This document shows positions 18,038 to 24,501 of a stretch of 64,000 nt of DNA, in pieces (position 1 is the stretch's first letter; every line of letters starts with the position of its first letter). A program made the translations under genes and the position numbers. The notes beneath the pieces were generated by a model. That model was given only the letters and a program-made list of their open reading frames with translations, was not told the origin of the DNA and did not search any database. The stretch is taken from NCBI GenBank assembly GCA_903825095.1, contig CAIJZF010000248.1, positions 13,393 to 77,392 of the forward strand, in the 5' to 3' direction. This DNA is from an uncultured Bacteroidota bacterium (lineage in GTDB: Bacteria; Bacteroidota; Bacteroidia; Chitinophagales; Chitinophagaceae).

Positions 18038-18481
18038 ATGTTAAAGGAATTAAAAATAGTTTATGAAGATGGTACAAAGTATACAAAAATTGTTCATAAC
18101 AGTAATGCTAGTATTAAACCTAGACGTGACCGAATTAGACACTGTGAGTGTGGACCTTTCAAATATAGAGTAGAAAAACACCCATATTTATGTGTCGCTA
18201 TTGCTAAATTTGGGAACAAATACATGATTATGCCCGCAGGCATCCCATGCATCCCAGAAACAACATTAGAAGACATTGAAGTAATAGACAACAATAAACC
18301 AAAAGTGATTGTTGAAAAACCACAAAGACAACAATGGATGTTTGAATCTTCAAGCGGAGATGGTTTCTATCAAGTAACTGAAAATATGGGCAAATTGAAA
18401 TGCAATTGTCCTGGTACTTGGAGAGCAAAAGACAGACGTTGCAAACACATCAAAGAAGTAGAACAAGAACTAAATAAATAA
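18038..18481 (+). CDS. SWIM-type zinc-finger protein
   Basis: A 147-residue protein. The C-terminal part (residues about 100-140) has 'FYQVTENMGKLKCNCPG' then 'RRCKHI', the C-x-C-x(n)-C-x-H SWIM pattern that binds DNA or proteins. The N-terminal half contains a further CEC but no recognised fold. The start follows an AAAAGGTT leader shared with many genes here. It is the first gene after a strong promoter, just upstream of the tRNA block. Confidence 0.83.
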   Translation: MLKELKIVYEDGTKYTKIVHNSNASIKPRRDRIRHCECGPFKYRVEKHPYLCVAIAKFGNKYMIMPAGIPCIPETTLEDIEVIDNNKPKVIVEKPQRQQWMFESSSGDGFYQVTENMGKLKCNCPGTWRAKDRRCKHIKEVEQELNK

Positions 18482-18483
18482 AA

Positions 18484-18570
18484 ATGAGCAAATCAAGCGC
18501 AAAGCAAAAAGTAGAACAAGTATTAAGTTGGATTAATTGGATTAAAGCTAGAAATATTAAGAAGAAATAA
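18484..18570 (+). CDS. Tiny basic peptide, 28 residues
   Basis: Starts 2 bases after the upstream stop and ends 7 bases before tRNA-Met. Sequence begins MSKSSAKQKVEQVLSWINWI; the SAKQ(K/Q)VE segment recurs in the 34-residue peptide at 29022, which supports both as real. Function unknown. Confidence 0.5.
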   Translation: MSKSSAKQKVEQVLSWINWIKARNIKKK

Positions 18571-18577
18571 AAAATAT

Positions 18578-18650
18578 AGCGGGATGTGGAAGATGGTTAT
18601 CCGCCTAGTCTCATAAGCTAGGATCGCAGGTTCGAATCCTGCTCCCGCAA
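18578..18650 (+). tRNA. tRNA-Met (CAT), initiator-like
   Basis: A 73-nt cloverleaf: acceptor AGCGGGA/TCCCGCA, D-stem TGGA/TCCG, anticodon stem CTAGT/GCTAG with loop CTCATAA (anticodon CAT at 18612-18614), and T-arm GCAGG-TTCGAAT-CCTGC. CCA is not encoded. Position 1 (A) and 72 (A) do not pair and G11:C24 is purine:pyrimidine, both initiator features, while the three G:C pairs of initiator anticodon stems are missing. It could serve as initiator, elongator, or an Ile tRNA if the wobble C is modified. Confidence 0.9.
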
Positions 18651-18657
18651 CAAAAAC

Positions 18658-18726
18658 GCTGATGTTCTGATTAGGCATCGAAGAGCAGTACCGGTAGCTC
18701 CGAGCAGGTTAAGCGTGCCCTGCAGC
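18658..18726 (+). ncRNA. Structured spacer RNA A1 between tRNAs
   Basis: Closed by GCTG (18658) and CAGC (18723) and containing three inner stems: GATG/CATC, GAGC/GCTC (loop AGTACCGGTA, D-arm-like) and GCAGG/CCTGC. The layout is a small cloverleaf but lacks a T-loop, so it is not a standard tRNA. Base pairing was traced by eye. Confidence 0.4.
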
Positions 18727-18730
18727 ATTA

Positions 18731-18838
18731 AAACACATAAACTCAAGTACCCGTACCGCAAACGTAGGGTTAAATAAGATACAATTTCGTGCTACACTTT
18801 GTGTAGGAGCGGGAAGTAGAATGCTTGAGAGTGTGTTT
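18731..18838 (+). ncRNA. Structured spacer RNA A2 between tRNAs
   Basis: The ends pair over 13 positions: AAACACA (18731-18737) with TGTGTTT (18832-18838) and CTCAAG (18742-18747) with CTTGAG (18824-18829). Inside are ACCC/GGGT and a tight hairpin CTACAC-TTT-GTGTAG (18792-18806). It ends directly at the first base of the next tRNA-like gene, so processing of that tRNA's 5' end would release it. Confidence 0.45.
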
Positions 18839-18921
18839 AGTCAGGTGGCGGAATTAGATATGGTTTTCTAAGCCATCCGTTAAGGATGGTGCTGATATAG
18901 GTTCGAATCCTGTCCTGACTA
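18839..18921 (+). tRNA. Class II tRNA-like gene, anticodon probably TCT
   Basis: An 83-nt sequence with a perfect acceptor AGTCAGG/CCTGACT, a T-arm ATAGG-TTCGAAT-CCTGT, and an anticodon stem ATGGT/GCCAT enclosing TTTCTAA (TCT, Arg). A long variable arm (about 20 nt with TCC-GTTAA-GGA) is of Leu/Ser type, and 'TGGCGGAATT' resembles Leu tRNAs, so identity is contradictory. The D-arm is shortened and lacks a clear stem. It may be degenerate or have unusual specificity. Confidence 0.6.
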
Positions 18922-18925
18922 CAAA

Positions 18926-19022
18926 GGGTGGTATTTAGACGAAAATGGAGAGTTGCTGTGATGTTAACTTAATCAGCATATCCAGAATGTAGAAATGAAT
19001 AACCGCAAGTTATTCGCCACCT
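18926..19022 (+). ncRNA. Structured spacer RNA B between tRNAs
   Basis: Closed by GGGTGG (18926-18931) and CCACCT (19017-19022). Inner hairpins: TGAT/ATCA (18959-18975) and AATAAC-CGCAA-GTTATT (18998-19014). It begins 4 bases after the preceding tRNA and ends 4 bases before tRNA-Glu. Same architecture as the other spacers. Confidence 0.45.
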
Positions 19023-19026
19023 AAAT

Positions 19027-19098
19027 GGTCTCATCGTCTAACGGTTAGGACGTTAGGTTTTCATCCTAGAAATCGGAGTTCGATTCTCCGTGAGACTA
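19027..19098 (+). tRNA. tRNA-Glu (TTC)
   Basis: A 72-nt cloverleaf: acceptor GGTCTCA/TGAGACT (first pair G-T), D-arm 'CGTCTAACGGTTAGGACG', anticodon stem TTAGG/CCTAG with loop TTTTCAT (anticodon TTC), and T-arm CGGAG-TTCGATT-CTCCG. CCA not encoded. All expected Glu features are present. Confidence 0.93.
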
Positions 19099-19109
19099 CG
19101 CAAAAAACA

Positions 19110-19153
19110 TTGAACTGAGTTTCCTTGCCGCAAGGTGGGTTTTACAAGTTCAA
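19110..19153 (+). ncRNA. Structured spacer RNA C between tRNAs
   Basis: A 44-nt unit closed by TTGAACT (19110-19116) and AGTTCAA (19147-19153), with an inner hairpin CCTTG-CCG-CAAGG (19123-19135). It ends 4 bases before tRNA-Trp. Confidence 0.45.
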
Positions 19154-19157
19154 AAAC

Positions 19158-19231
19158 GCGTCTGTAGCTCCAATTGGTAGAGCATCGGATTCCAAATCCG
19201 AGTGTTAGTGGTTCGAATCCATTCAGGCGTG
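19158..19231 (+). tRNA. tRNA-Trp (CCA)
   Basis: A 74-nt cloverleaf: acceptor GCGTCTG/CAGGCGT with discriminator G (expected for Trp), D-stem GCTC/GAGC with loop CAATTGGTA, anticodon stem TCGGA/TCCGA with loop TTCCAAA (anticodon CCA), and T-arm AGTGG-TTCGAAT-CCATT. CCA tail not encoded. Confidence 0.93.
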
Positions 19232-19593
19232 CACTGGCTCATACGGCAACTTAACATTGTCAGAGGGAGTGCAGATAGTTAAGTATCGTGGCACCGGGTG
19301 AACTACTGGTAGAGTTAAGTTCAAAATACAAGAAGATAGGTGGGAGCTTGTATTATTTTTAGTATATTTATTAATAACCCCACCAACGCATGTCGTTGGA
19401 ACCCTTTAGCGATACTGTTGCTAGAGAATACCCACCCCCCTGTGTTGGGATAGACACAGGCCTAAGTACCATCAGGCATACCGTAAGATCTGCTCACTTG
19501 GATGGTCTTTTCCGTTATTGGGAAATCCGAAAGGTATAACCACTAACACCCCCAAGTAAGACTATTTGATCAATAGACACTGCTTGGGTTTTT
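19232..19593 (+). ncRNA. Long structured non-coding segment after the tRNA cluster
   Basis: No ORF with a plausible start fills this stretch. Stems seen: GCACT/AGTGC (19231-19272), TACAAG/CTTGTA (19327-19352, followed by a T-rich run), CCAACG/CGTTGG (19384-19400), CCTGTG/CACAGG (19439-19460), ACCATC/GATGGT (19468-19506) and TTTCC/GGAAA (19509-19525), ending in a terminator. It may be one or two stable RNAs; T4 also makes stable RNAs of unknown role from its tRNA cluster. Confidence 0.5.
19551..19593 (+). terminator. Rho-independent terminator after RNA cluster
   Basis: Outer stem CCCAAG (19551-19556) with CTTGGG (19583-19588), inner stem CTATT/AATAG (19562-19576), then TTTTT (19589-19593). 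It ends the tRNA/ncRNA transcript. Confidence 0.75.
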
Positions 19594-19615
19594 ATGTTAC
19601 ATTTAAAACAAATAT

Positions 19616-19816
19616 ATGATGCTTATTACAGGATTACTTTGCTTAGCAATGGCAGGAATGATGATTTTAACGGGACATTTATTGAATCGAATCAGTCATT
19701 TAGAATATTTACTTGAGGATATGAATCGTGATTTAAACATGGTTTCCAAAACAATGGAAAACATGCATAAATATGAAAAACAAAAAGAACTAGCTAAGCA
19801 AATACTTAAAGGATAG
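19616..19816 (+). CDS. Small membrane-anchored coiled-coil protein, 66 residues
   Basis: N-terminal hydrophobic segment (residues about 3-25) followed by a charged helical region with heptad-like spacing ('HLEYLLEDMNRDLNMVSKTM'). A second ATG 3 bases later could be used. First gene after the terminator. Probably sits in the inner membrane with the helix in the cytoplasm; function unknown. Confidence 0.7.
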   Translation: MMLITGLLCLAMAGMMILTGHLLNRISHLEYLLEDMNRDLNMVSKTMENMHKYEKQKELAKQILKG

Positions 19817-19832
19817 GCTTTTAAAAATCTTT

Positions 19833-19842
19833 TTCGTATATT
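19833..19842 (+). promoter_or_regulatory. Promoter element TTCGTATATT
   Basis: Exact copy, 19 bases before the ATG at 19862. Upstream 'ATAGGC' lies where TTTGGC occurs in the best copies, so the -33 box is weak. Confidence 0.65.
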
Positions 19843-19861
19843 CAATCAAATAAAGGAAATA

Positions 19862-20572
19862 ATGAAAGTTACATTAATCTCAGATACTCATACAAAACAT
19901 AATCAACTCAATGGTGAACTACCTGGAGGTGATTTATTGATACATGCTGGAGATTTTATGAATTCAGGTTATGAAAAAACAGACGCAACTGAATTTTTTG
20001 AATGGTTTGATGCAATCAAAACATACGATACAAAAGTATTAATTGCAGGCAACCATGATCGAATTATGCAAAACGAATCTGAATGGGCTCAAGGTATCTT
20101 AACAGGATATAAAACAATTGAATATCTACAAGACGAACAAATCACACTATATTTTGATGGACCAAATGGTGATTGGCCCGAAGACAATGTTCGCATCTAT
20201 GGTTCGCCTTGGCAACCGGAATTTCACAATTGGGCATTTAATCTGCCTCGTAATGGTGAGGAAATGAAAGCAAAATGGGATGCTATTCCATCAAACACTG
20301 ACATTTTAGTAACACATGGTCCTCCATTTGGCTACCAAGACATACCAGGAGGACAAAGTATACGAGTTGGATGCGAAATGTTACGTTATCGAGTAGATGA
20401 AATCAAACCAAAAATTCATGTGTTTGGTCACATTCATGGTGGTTATGGACACTATTACAACGGGCACACACATTTCTTCAATGCAGCTGTATTGAATGAA
20501 CGATACGATTACGCACATTCACCATTCACGTTTGAATGGGATCAAGCAACAAATGAAATAACTTGGCTATGA
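19862..20572 (+). CDS. Metallophosphoesterase
   Basis: A 236-residue calcineurin-like phosphoesterase. The five metal-site blocks are visible: SDTH, HAGDF, AGNHD, 'VTHGPPFG' and FGHIHGG. The layout 'DLLIHAGDFMNSG' and the HGPP block match the MPPED/UPF0046 type, which hydrolyse cyclic nucleotides or other phosphodiesters. Substrate unknown. A second, shorter phosphoesterase is encoded at 26932. The next gene overlaps the stop by 4 bases. Confidence 0.9.
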   Translation: MKVTLISDTHTKHNQLNGELPGGDLLIHAGDFMNSGYEKTDATEFFEWFDAIKTYDTKVLIAGNHDRIMQNESEWAQGILTGYKTIEYLQDEQITLYFDGPNGDWPEDNVRIYGSPWQPEFHNWAFNLPRNGEEMKAKWDAIPSNTDILVTHGPPFGYQDIPGGQSIRVGCEMLRYRVDEIKPKIHVFGHIHGGYGHYYNGHTHFFNAAVLNERYDYAHSPFTFEWDQATNEITWL

Positions 20573-20817
20573 AACAACCAGTATTAGTCCGATTTGCAAA
20601 TGAATCCTATCACAGTACAATTATTGATTTGGATGTTTCTAAACTGGAAGATGTAATGAAATTTCCTAAAGAAGTATTTGGAACAATTGATGGGTTGCGA
20701 ATTGCCATATTGAGAGAAGAATATGAACAGGCATATAAAAATGTTAGAGAGCATTTACTCACTGAAATGATGAAATTAGATCAAGAATTAGGATTATATA
20801 ATATAGAAGAACAATGA
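20569..20817 (+). CDS. Hypothetical protein, 82 residues
   Basis: I take the ATG at 20569, which overlaps the upstream stop (ATGA), rather than the TTG two codons earlier. Mixed alpha/beta with a helical acidic C-terminus. No family recognised. It overlaps the next start by 4 bases. Confidence 0.75.
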   Translation: MKQPVLVRFANESYHSTIIDLDVSKLEDVMKFPKEVFGTIDGLRIAILREEYEQAYKNVREHLLTEMMKLDQELGLYNIEEQ

Positions 20818-21179
20818 TAACAGGAGCACAACCAAAAGTATTAGTTTCACTGAATGAAAACGGGGAACTTGAAATGGATACCCAACAAGCTGAATTGATG
20901 GGTTTAGTTGATAATGAATTTAATTGGAGATTAGTTAGAGAAGGTGATGGATTAAACAAGAAATCCAAAGCAATAATTTGGCTTGATTGGAATAAAGATG
21001 GTACATTTAATTCAAAACATGACGATATTGCAGTTGGACGTTCATTGCTTATGTCTCCATTCAATCATTTCTTCACTTGGCAAACAACAGTAGTTACTGA
21101 AATCCTTGCCTCCACACCTGATTCTTCGTATATTAAATTTAAAACAAAAAATAGTACATATGAATTATTCAAATTATAA
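20814..21179 (+). CDS. Hypothetical protein, 121 residues
   Basis: A soluble protein in an operon with the phosphoesterase. 'AIIWLDWNKDGTFNSKHDDIAVG' contains an EF-hand-like D-x-N-x-D-G run (DWNKDGTFN), so calcium binding is possible but unproven. Its 3' end contains a complete TTCGTATATT promoter element (21125-21134) that serves the next gene. Confidence 0.75.
   Translation: MITGAQPKVLVSLNENGELEMDTQQAELMGLVDNEFNWRLVREGDGLNKKSKAIIWLDWNKDGTFNSKHDDIAVGRSLLMSPFNHFFTWQTTVVTEILASTPDSSYIKFKTKNSTYELFKL
21125..21134 (+). promoter_or_regulatory. Promoter element TTCGTATATT inside a coding sequence
   Basis: An exact copy embedded in the end of the preceding gene, 25 bases before the ATG at 21160. 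The distance equals that at intergenic copies, which supports both the element's function and that start. Confidence 0.6.
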
Positions 21180-21444
21180 TAGAGTATTACATTTATTAGC
21201 AGGTATTACACTCGGTTACTTAATGTTTTCATGTAAATCAAATAAATCAAGTTGTGATGCGTATTCTTCTAGCTACACTTATCGTATTGAAGGAAAAGTA
21301 ATACATAAAGGTGATACATGCGATGCAATAGCGTACACAAACAACTATCTGACAACAGATGATAGTGTGTTTTATTTTAACTCAAATAGTCGAATACAAA
21401 CTATTTTACCCCCATACACAATATATGAATGTACAGGAAAATAA
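21160..21444 (+). CDS. Small lipoprotein-like secreted protein, 94 residues
   Basis: Starting at 21160 gives MNYSNYNRVL, a hydrophobic segment (LHLLAGITLGYLMF) and then SCKSNKSSC, a plausible relaxed Bacteroidetes lipobox with Cys near residue 25. Two more Cys follow in the exported part. It overlaps the upstream gene by 20 bases. It could act in superinfection exclusion at the envelope, but that is only a guess from location. Confidence 0.68.
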   Translation: MNYSNYNRVLHLLAGITLGYLMFSCKSNKSSCDAYSSSYTYRIEGKVIHKGDTCDAIAYTNNYLTTDDSVFYFNSNSRIQTILPPYTIYECTGK

Positions 21445-21658
21445 AGGCAGACCAGTTGAGAAGAAAATACCAACAGTAGTTGTGTATAAAAAACCAACAG
21501 GTAAAAAATATTATATGGTTGTAACAGAAGAGGGTGTTGATGCTATTATTAACCCATCTAAACGTAAACAATTAATTCCATCCAACTTTGATATAGTTGA
21601 TATTGGATTAGGTGAATCGTTTGTTGAAACATTTAAAAAACAATACGACATCAAATGA
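21425..21658 (+). CDS. Hypothetical protein, 77 residues
   Basis: The ATG at 21425 overlaps the end of the lipoprotein gene by 20 bases. The protein is basic at its N-terminus (NKGRPVEKK), with a possible beta-rich core ('TVVVYKKPTGKKYYMVV'). The GRP tripeptide is seen in several DNA-binding candidates here, but one copy proves nothing. No family recognised. Confidence 0.68.
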   Translation: MNVQENKGRPVEKKIPTVVVYKKPTGKKYYMVVTEEGVDAIINPSKRKQLIPSNFDIVDIGLGESFVETFKKQYDIK

Positions 21659-21795
21659 TGAAAATAGATCAAGAAGATTTCAATCGCAAGGCACAACATA
21701 TTCTCGACACGGTTGTAAAACCACAAGTTGAAAAATATGAAAAAGCTAAAGCAGCGGGTCAACTTAAACCAAAGCCAAAACCAAAGCAAAAATGA
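21655..21795 (+). CDS. Small Lys/Pro-tailed protein, 46 residues
   Basis: Starts in the ATGA of the upstream stop and overlaps the next start by 4 bases. Helical N-terminal part, then a C-terminal KPKPKPKQK tail that could bind nucleic acid or acidic partners. Function unknown. Confidence 0.6.
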   Translation: MMKIDQEDFNRKAQHILDTVVKPQVEKYEKAKAAGQLKPKPKPKQK

Positions 21796-22028
21796 GTTTT
21801 TATCAACACAACGACAAATTATATATAATCCATCGCACTATTGCTATTTCTTTATTTACAGATAAAGAGGGTAAAATTAATTTAGAAGGTGTTCAAATAT
21901 GGAGAGATGGTTTGCCAAAGGTAGATCATGTATTACGAAATGAAACACATTTTTTATTTGTAGAAACAATACAGGATGCAGAAATTATTGAAGATCATCA
22001 AGAATTGGTGGAAGAAGCACATAGCTGA
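21792..22028 (+). CDS. Hypothetical protein, 78 residues
   Basis: A small soluble protein with a likely beta-sheet core ('KLYIIHRTIAISLF', 'THFLFVET') and an acidic C-terminus. It overlaps the upstream gene by 4 bases. No family recognised. Confidence 0.7.
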   Translation: MSFYQHNDKLYIIHRTIAISLFTDKEGKINLEGVQIWRDGLPKVDHVLRNETHFLFVETIQDAEIIEDHQELVEEAHS

Positions 22029-22065
22029 TTCAGTGCCTGAACATTTAAACGATATATTTTAAGTT

Positions 22066-22605
22066 ATGATAGAAAATATTAAATTATGGTGGAAATATGA
22101 TGGTAGATACCTTCATAGAAATTTCATCAACGGAGTAAAAAATCTATGGAATTGGTTTCCTGTTATTTGGAAAGATAGAGATTGGGATCAAACATTCATC
22201 TATGAAGTGCTAATCCATAAATTGGAAAAACAAGCCAAATATATTGGAGAAAGAGATTGGCATACTAGAGCAAAACGTGACGCTGAAAAAATGTTGCTGT
22301 GTGCTCGTTTAGCTCGTATCCAACAAGAAGACTTGTATAGTATGGAATACATGGAATATTTAGATCAGGATTTTGAATTCATCCCAACTGATGAAACTGA
22401 AGAATATTTCACAATGGAATCAACTACTACACGAGACGATTTAGTTGATTATTTATACAAATATAGACATCAACATAAATTAGTTGATAAAACAGATAAA
22501 GATAATCACCATATTGCAATAGAAATCGCCCGAAACAACCAAGAACGTTCTCGTAAATTGCTATTTAAGATAATGGAAGAGAATATCGAACGTTGGTGGG
22601 ACTAA
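22066..22605 (+). CDS. Hypothetical Trp-rich protein, 179 residues
   Basis: The N-terminus is rich in Trp and basic residues ('LWWKYDGRYLHRNFINGVKN', 'WNWFPVIWKDRDWD'), the rest helical and charged. It starts after an AAGTT leader, 37 bases past the previous stop. It resembles other phage proteins of this general type but I cannot name a family. Confidence 0.75.
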   Translation: MIENIKLWWKYDGRYLHRNFINGVKNLWNWFPVIWKDRDWDQTFIYEVLIHKLEKQAKYIGERDWHTRAKRDAEKMLLCARLARIQQEDLYSMEYMEYLDQDFEFIPTDETEEYFTMESTTTRDDLVDYLYKYRHQHKLVDKTDKDNHHIAIEIARNNQERSRKLLFKIMEENIERWWD

Positions 22606-22620
22606 AACAAAAACAAACAT

Positions 22621-22878
22621 ATGATAACACCACAATCAATCAGAAAAGGAATCACCATCAAGTTCGACGGTGTAGTAGTAGACAAGAAAACCGTCATTGA
22701 CGCTAGTGAAGGGTGGAATCCAAACCACGAAACATTGTTTAAAAAATTACTTAAACAAGGCGGTTCATTTAAAATCAATGGTGTGCTAGTTGAAGTAAAA
22801 CCTGAAGAAAAAACATTCAACTCCAGAGGAGACAAAGATGGAGGCATTCAACAAATAGATGCATTTGCTCGTTTTTAA
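22621..22878 (+). CDS. Hypothetical protein, 85 residues
   Basis: Begins with the ACATATG context common here. 'TPQSIRKGITIKFDGVVVDK' and 'FKINGVLVEV' suggest a small beta-strand-rich fold. No family recognised. Its stop lies directly before the TTTGGC of the next promoter. Confidence 0.72.
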   Translation: MITPQSIRKGITIKFDGVVVDKKTVIDASEGWNPNHETLFKKLLKQGGSFKINGVLVEVKPEEKTFNSRGDKDGGIQQIDAFARF

Positions 22879-22881
22879 AGA

Positions 22882-22911
22882 TTTGGCTTTTTAAAATATC
22901 TTTCGTATATT
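22882..22911 (+). promoter_or_regulatory. Promoter: TTTGGC, 20-base spacer, TTCGTATATT
   Basis: TTTG ends at 22885, exactly 20 bases before TATATT; the element is 22902-22911, and the ATG at 22928 lies 16 bases after it. One of the copies with both boxes. Confidence 0.75.
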
Positions 22912-22927
22912 CCTTGAAAATAAGGAA

Positions 22928-23137
22928 ATGAAAGCAGTTTTAGATAAAAAGAATAGACCCAAACCTGAACCAACATTCATAGTATTGAATGAATTGGCTC
23001 AGGTTTTTTGTGGCTTACGAGGTGGTTATCCTGAGTTTAGTGATGACTTTGAGTTGGCTAAACCATTAGTAAATGATGAACAAGTAAAAATGATCAAACA
23101 AGGGACTTCATTTAAATTAGAAAAATATTATTTATAA
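22928..23137 (+). CDS. Hypothetical protein, 69 residues
   Basis: Single gene between two promoter elements. Basic N-terminus, then mixed composition ('QVFCGLRGGYPEFSDDFELA'). No recognised motif. Confidence 0.7.
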   Translation: MKAVLDKKNRPKPEPTFIVLNELAQVFCGLRGGYPEFSDDFELAKPLVNDEQVKMIKQGTSFKLEKYYL

Positions 23138-23161
23138 GGGAATAAGAGATTAAAAAAGAAA

Positions 23162-23171
23162 TTCGTATATT
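23162..23171 (+). promoter_or_regulatory. Promoter element TTCGTATATT
   Basis: Exact copy, 26 bases before the RadA-like ATPase start at 23198; followed by TATATAAAAAG and an AAAAGTT leader. No clear TTTG upstream. Confidence 0.65.
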
Positions 23172-23197
23172 GATTATATAAAAAGAAAATAAAAGTT

Positions 23198-24016
23198 ATG
23201 AACATTACACAAAGACAAACAACAGGAAAACGAGGACGACCAGCTAAAACAACAAATTTAACTCCGGTTCCATCCATTATCGATTTTTCCCAAATCACAA
23301 AATTGAATAGATTAGACATTGACAAGCGAATGCTTGAGTCAATGTCAACAGGATTGCCTGTTATGGATACATTGTTTTCACATGAAGGTGGTGTACCATG
23401 TTCAACCAACATTATGGCAATTGGCGATCCCGGTGTAGGAAAAACATCAGTAATGCTAGACGTTTTAGCATCTGTTCAAAACAAAGGACGTAAATGTCTA
23501 TTTGTTTCAGGTGAAATGGGTCGCAAACAAATGTTCAAATACACAGAGCGATTCAAACAGTTTGGTGTTGTAGATACTTTATTTACATCCGACTACATGC
23601 AATACAATACAAAAGATGTTATTGAACAAGCGTTTGATCTTGGATATGACTTGGTTTTGATTGATTCAATTGCTGAAGTTATTGAAGGTTGTAGAGATGA
23701 TAATGGTTGGGATCGTAAAACCGCTGAATCATGGTTAGTAGAGGTTTGTGTTCGAAACAATAAAGGCGAAAACAAACAAAACAAATTTACTTCATTCCTA
23801 TTGATCCAGCAAGTAACTAAATCAGGTGAGTTTGTAGGTTCAAACAAATTGAAACATATGACCGATGCAATGATAGAAATGCGACGTGATTCAGAACGTG
23901 ATGGAGGTGGATGTTACATGATGTTTAATAAAAACAGAAACGGAAACGTAAACAAGAAATTGTCGTTTTCACTTTCAAACAATAAAATCGATTACGGAAT
24001 TTTAGTAGATGCTTAA
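23198..24016 (+). CDS. RadA/Sms-like RecA-family ATPase
   Basis: A 272-residue protein. Walker A GDPGVGKT at residues 76-83, Walker B 'DLVLIDS' near residue 150, and 'QQVTKSGEFVGSNKLKHMTD' matching the RadA segment after Walker B. The C-terminus keeps 'MMFNKNRNG', close to the RadA K-N-R-F-G motif. It lacks the N-terminal zinc finger and C-terminal Lon-like domain, so it is a core-only version, probably working in branch migration, recombination or replication. Its N-terminus has KRGRPAK, an AT-hook-like tripeptide shared with the protein at 34097. Confidence 0.87.
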   Translation: MNITQRQTTGKRGRPAKTTNLTPVPSIIDFSQITKLNRLDIDKRMLESMSTGLPVMDTLFSHEGGVPCSTNIMAIGDPGVGKTSVMLDVLASVQNKGRKCLFVSGEMGRKQMFKYTERFKQFGVVDTLFTSDYMQYNTKDVIEQAFDLGYDLVLIDSIAEVIEGCRDDNGWDRKTAESWLVEVCVRNNKGENKQNKFTSFLLIQQVTKSGEFVGSNKLKHMTDAMIEMRRDSERDGGGCYMMFNKNRNGNVNKKLSFSLSNNKIDYGILVDA

Positions 24017-24044
24017 TTGAAGGGATAAGAGGTATAAAATAGAA

Positions 24045-24054
24045 TTCGTATATT
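24045..24054 (+). promoter_or_regulatory. Promoter element TTCGTATATT
   Basis: Exact copy, 23 bases before the ATG at 24078; followed by GAAGTATAAATAAAG. Confidence 0.65.
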
Positions 24055-24077
24055 GAAGTATAAATAAAGAAAAAAAT

Positions 24078-24425
24078 ATGGCTAAAAAAGAGAAGAATAT
24101 TATTGAAACAAAGTTCTTAAACATCAAAAACAAGTTTAAAGCGGGTGGGTACGACATTGAGGAGATGGATCATTTAACATGTGATTTGATTGCTCATTTA
24201 GCACAATTAACAGACAATGGTTTTACTGAAATTGAAGGTATATCAATTGATCTATACAAAGATAGAACATGGTGGTTGATTGAAAAACTAGGTCTATTAC
24301 CTGAGTACCGAGACGATGAAGACTTTGTTGATGAGGAATTTGATGAAGAGGAAGAAGATGACTACTACAAAGACGATGCGTTTGAATTTGAAGTAGAAAT
24401 AGATGACAGTAAGTTTTATAAATAA
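24078..24425 (+). CDS. Acidic hypothetical protein, 115 residues
   Basis: A globular N-terminal part and a strongly acidic C-terminal tail (residues about 78-112 are mostly Asp/Glu). Such tails can mimic DNA or bind basic proteins. It lies between the RadA-like and DUF932 genes, each with its own promoter. No named family. Confidence 0.75.
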   Translation: MAKKEKNIIETKFLNIKNKFKAGGYDIEEMDHLTCDLIAHLAQLTDNGFTEIEGISIDLYKDRTWWLIEKLGLLPEYRDDEDFVDEEFDEEEEDDYYKDDAFEFEVEIDDSKFYK

Positions 24426-24427
24426 AA

Positions 24428-24457
24428 TTTGGATACCTGAAAGAGATTTCGTATATT
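24428..24457 (+). promoter_or_regulatory. Promoter: TTTGGA, 20-base spacer, TTCGTATATT
   Basis: TTTG ends at 24431, exactly 20 bases before TATATT. Element 24448-24457, followed by AAGGTATAAATAAGG. The ATG at 24502 is 44 bases downstream, one of the longer leaders. Confidence 0.72.
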
Positions 24458-24501
24458 AAGGTATAAATAAGGAAAAAAATAAATTAAAAAAAGAAAAAGT
24501 T

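Noticed and set aside
18731..18838. A further tRNA between tRNA-Met and the class II tRNA-like gene
   Set aside because: No T-loop TTCGAAT/TTCGANT and no acceptor of 7 bp; the segment is closed by its own long stem instead.
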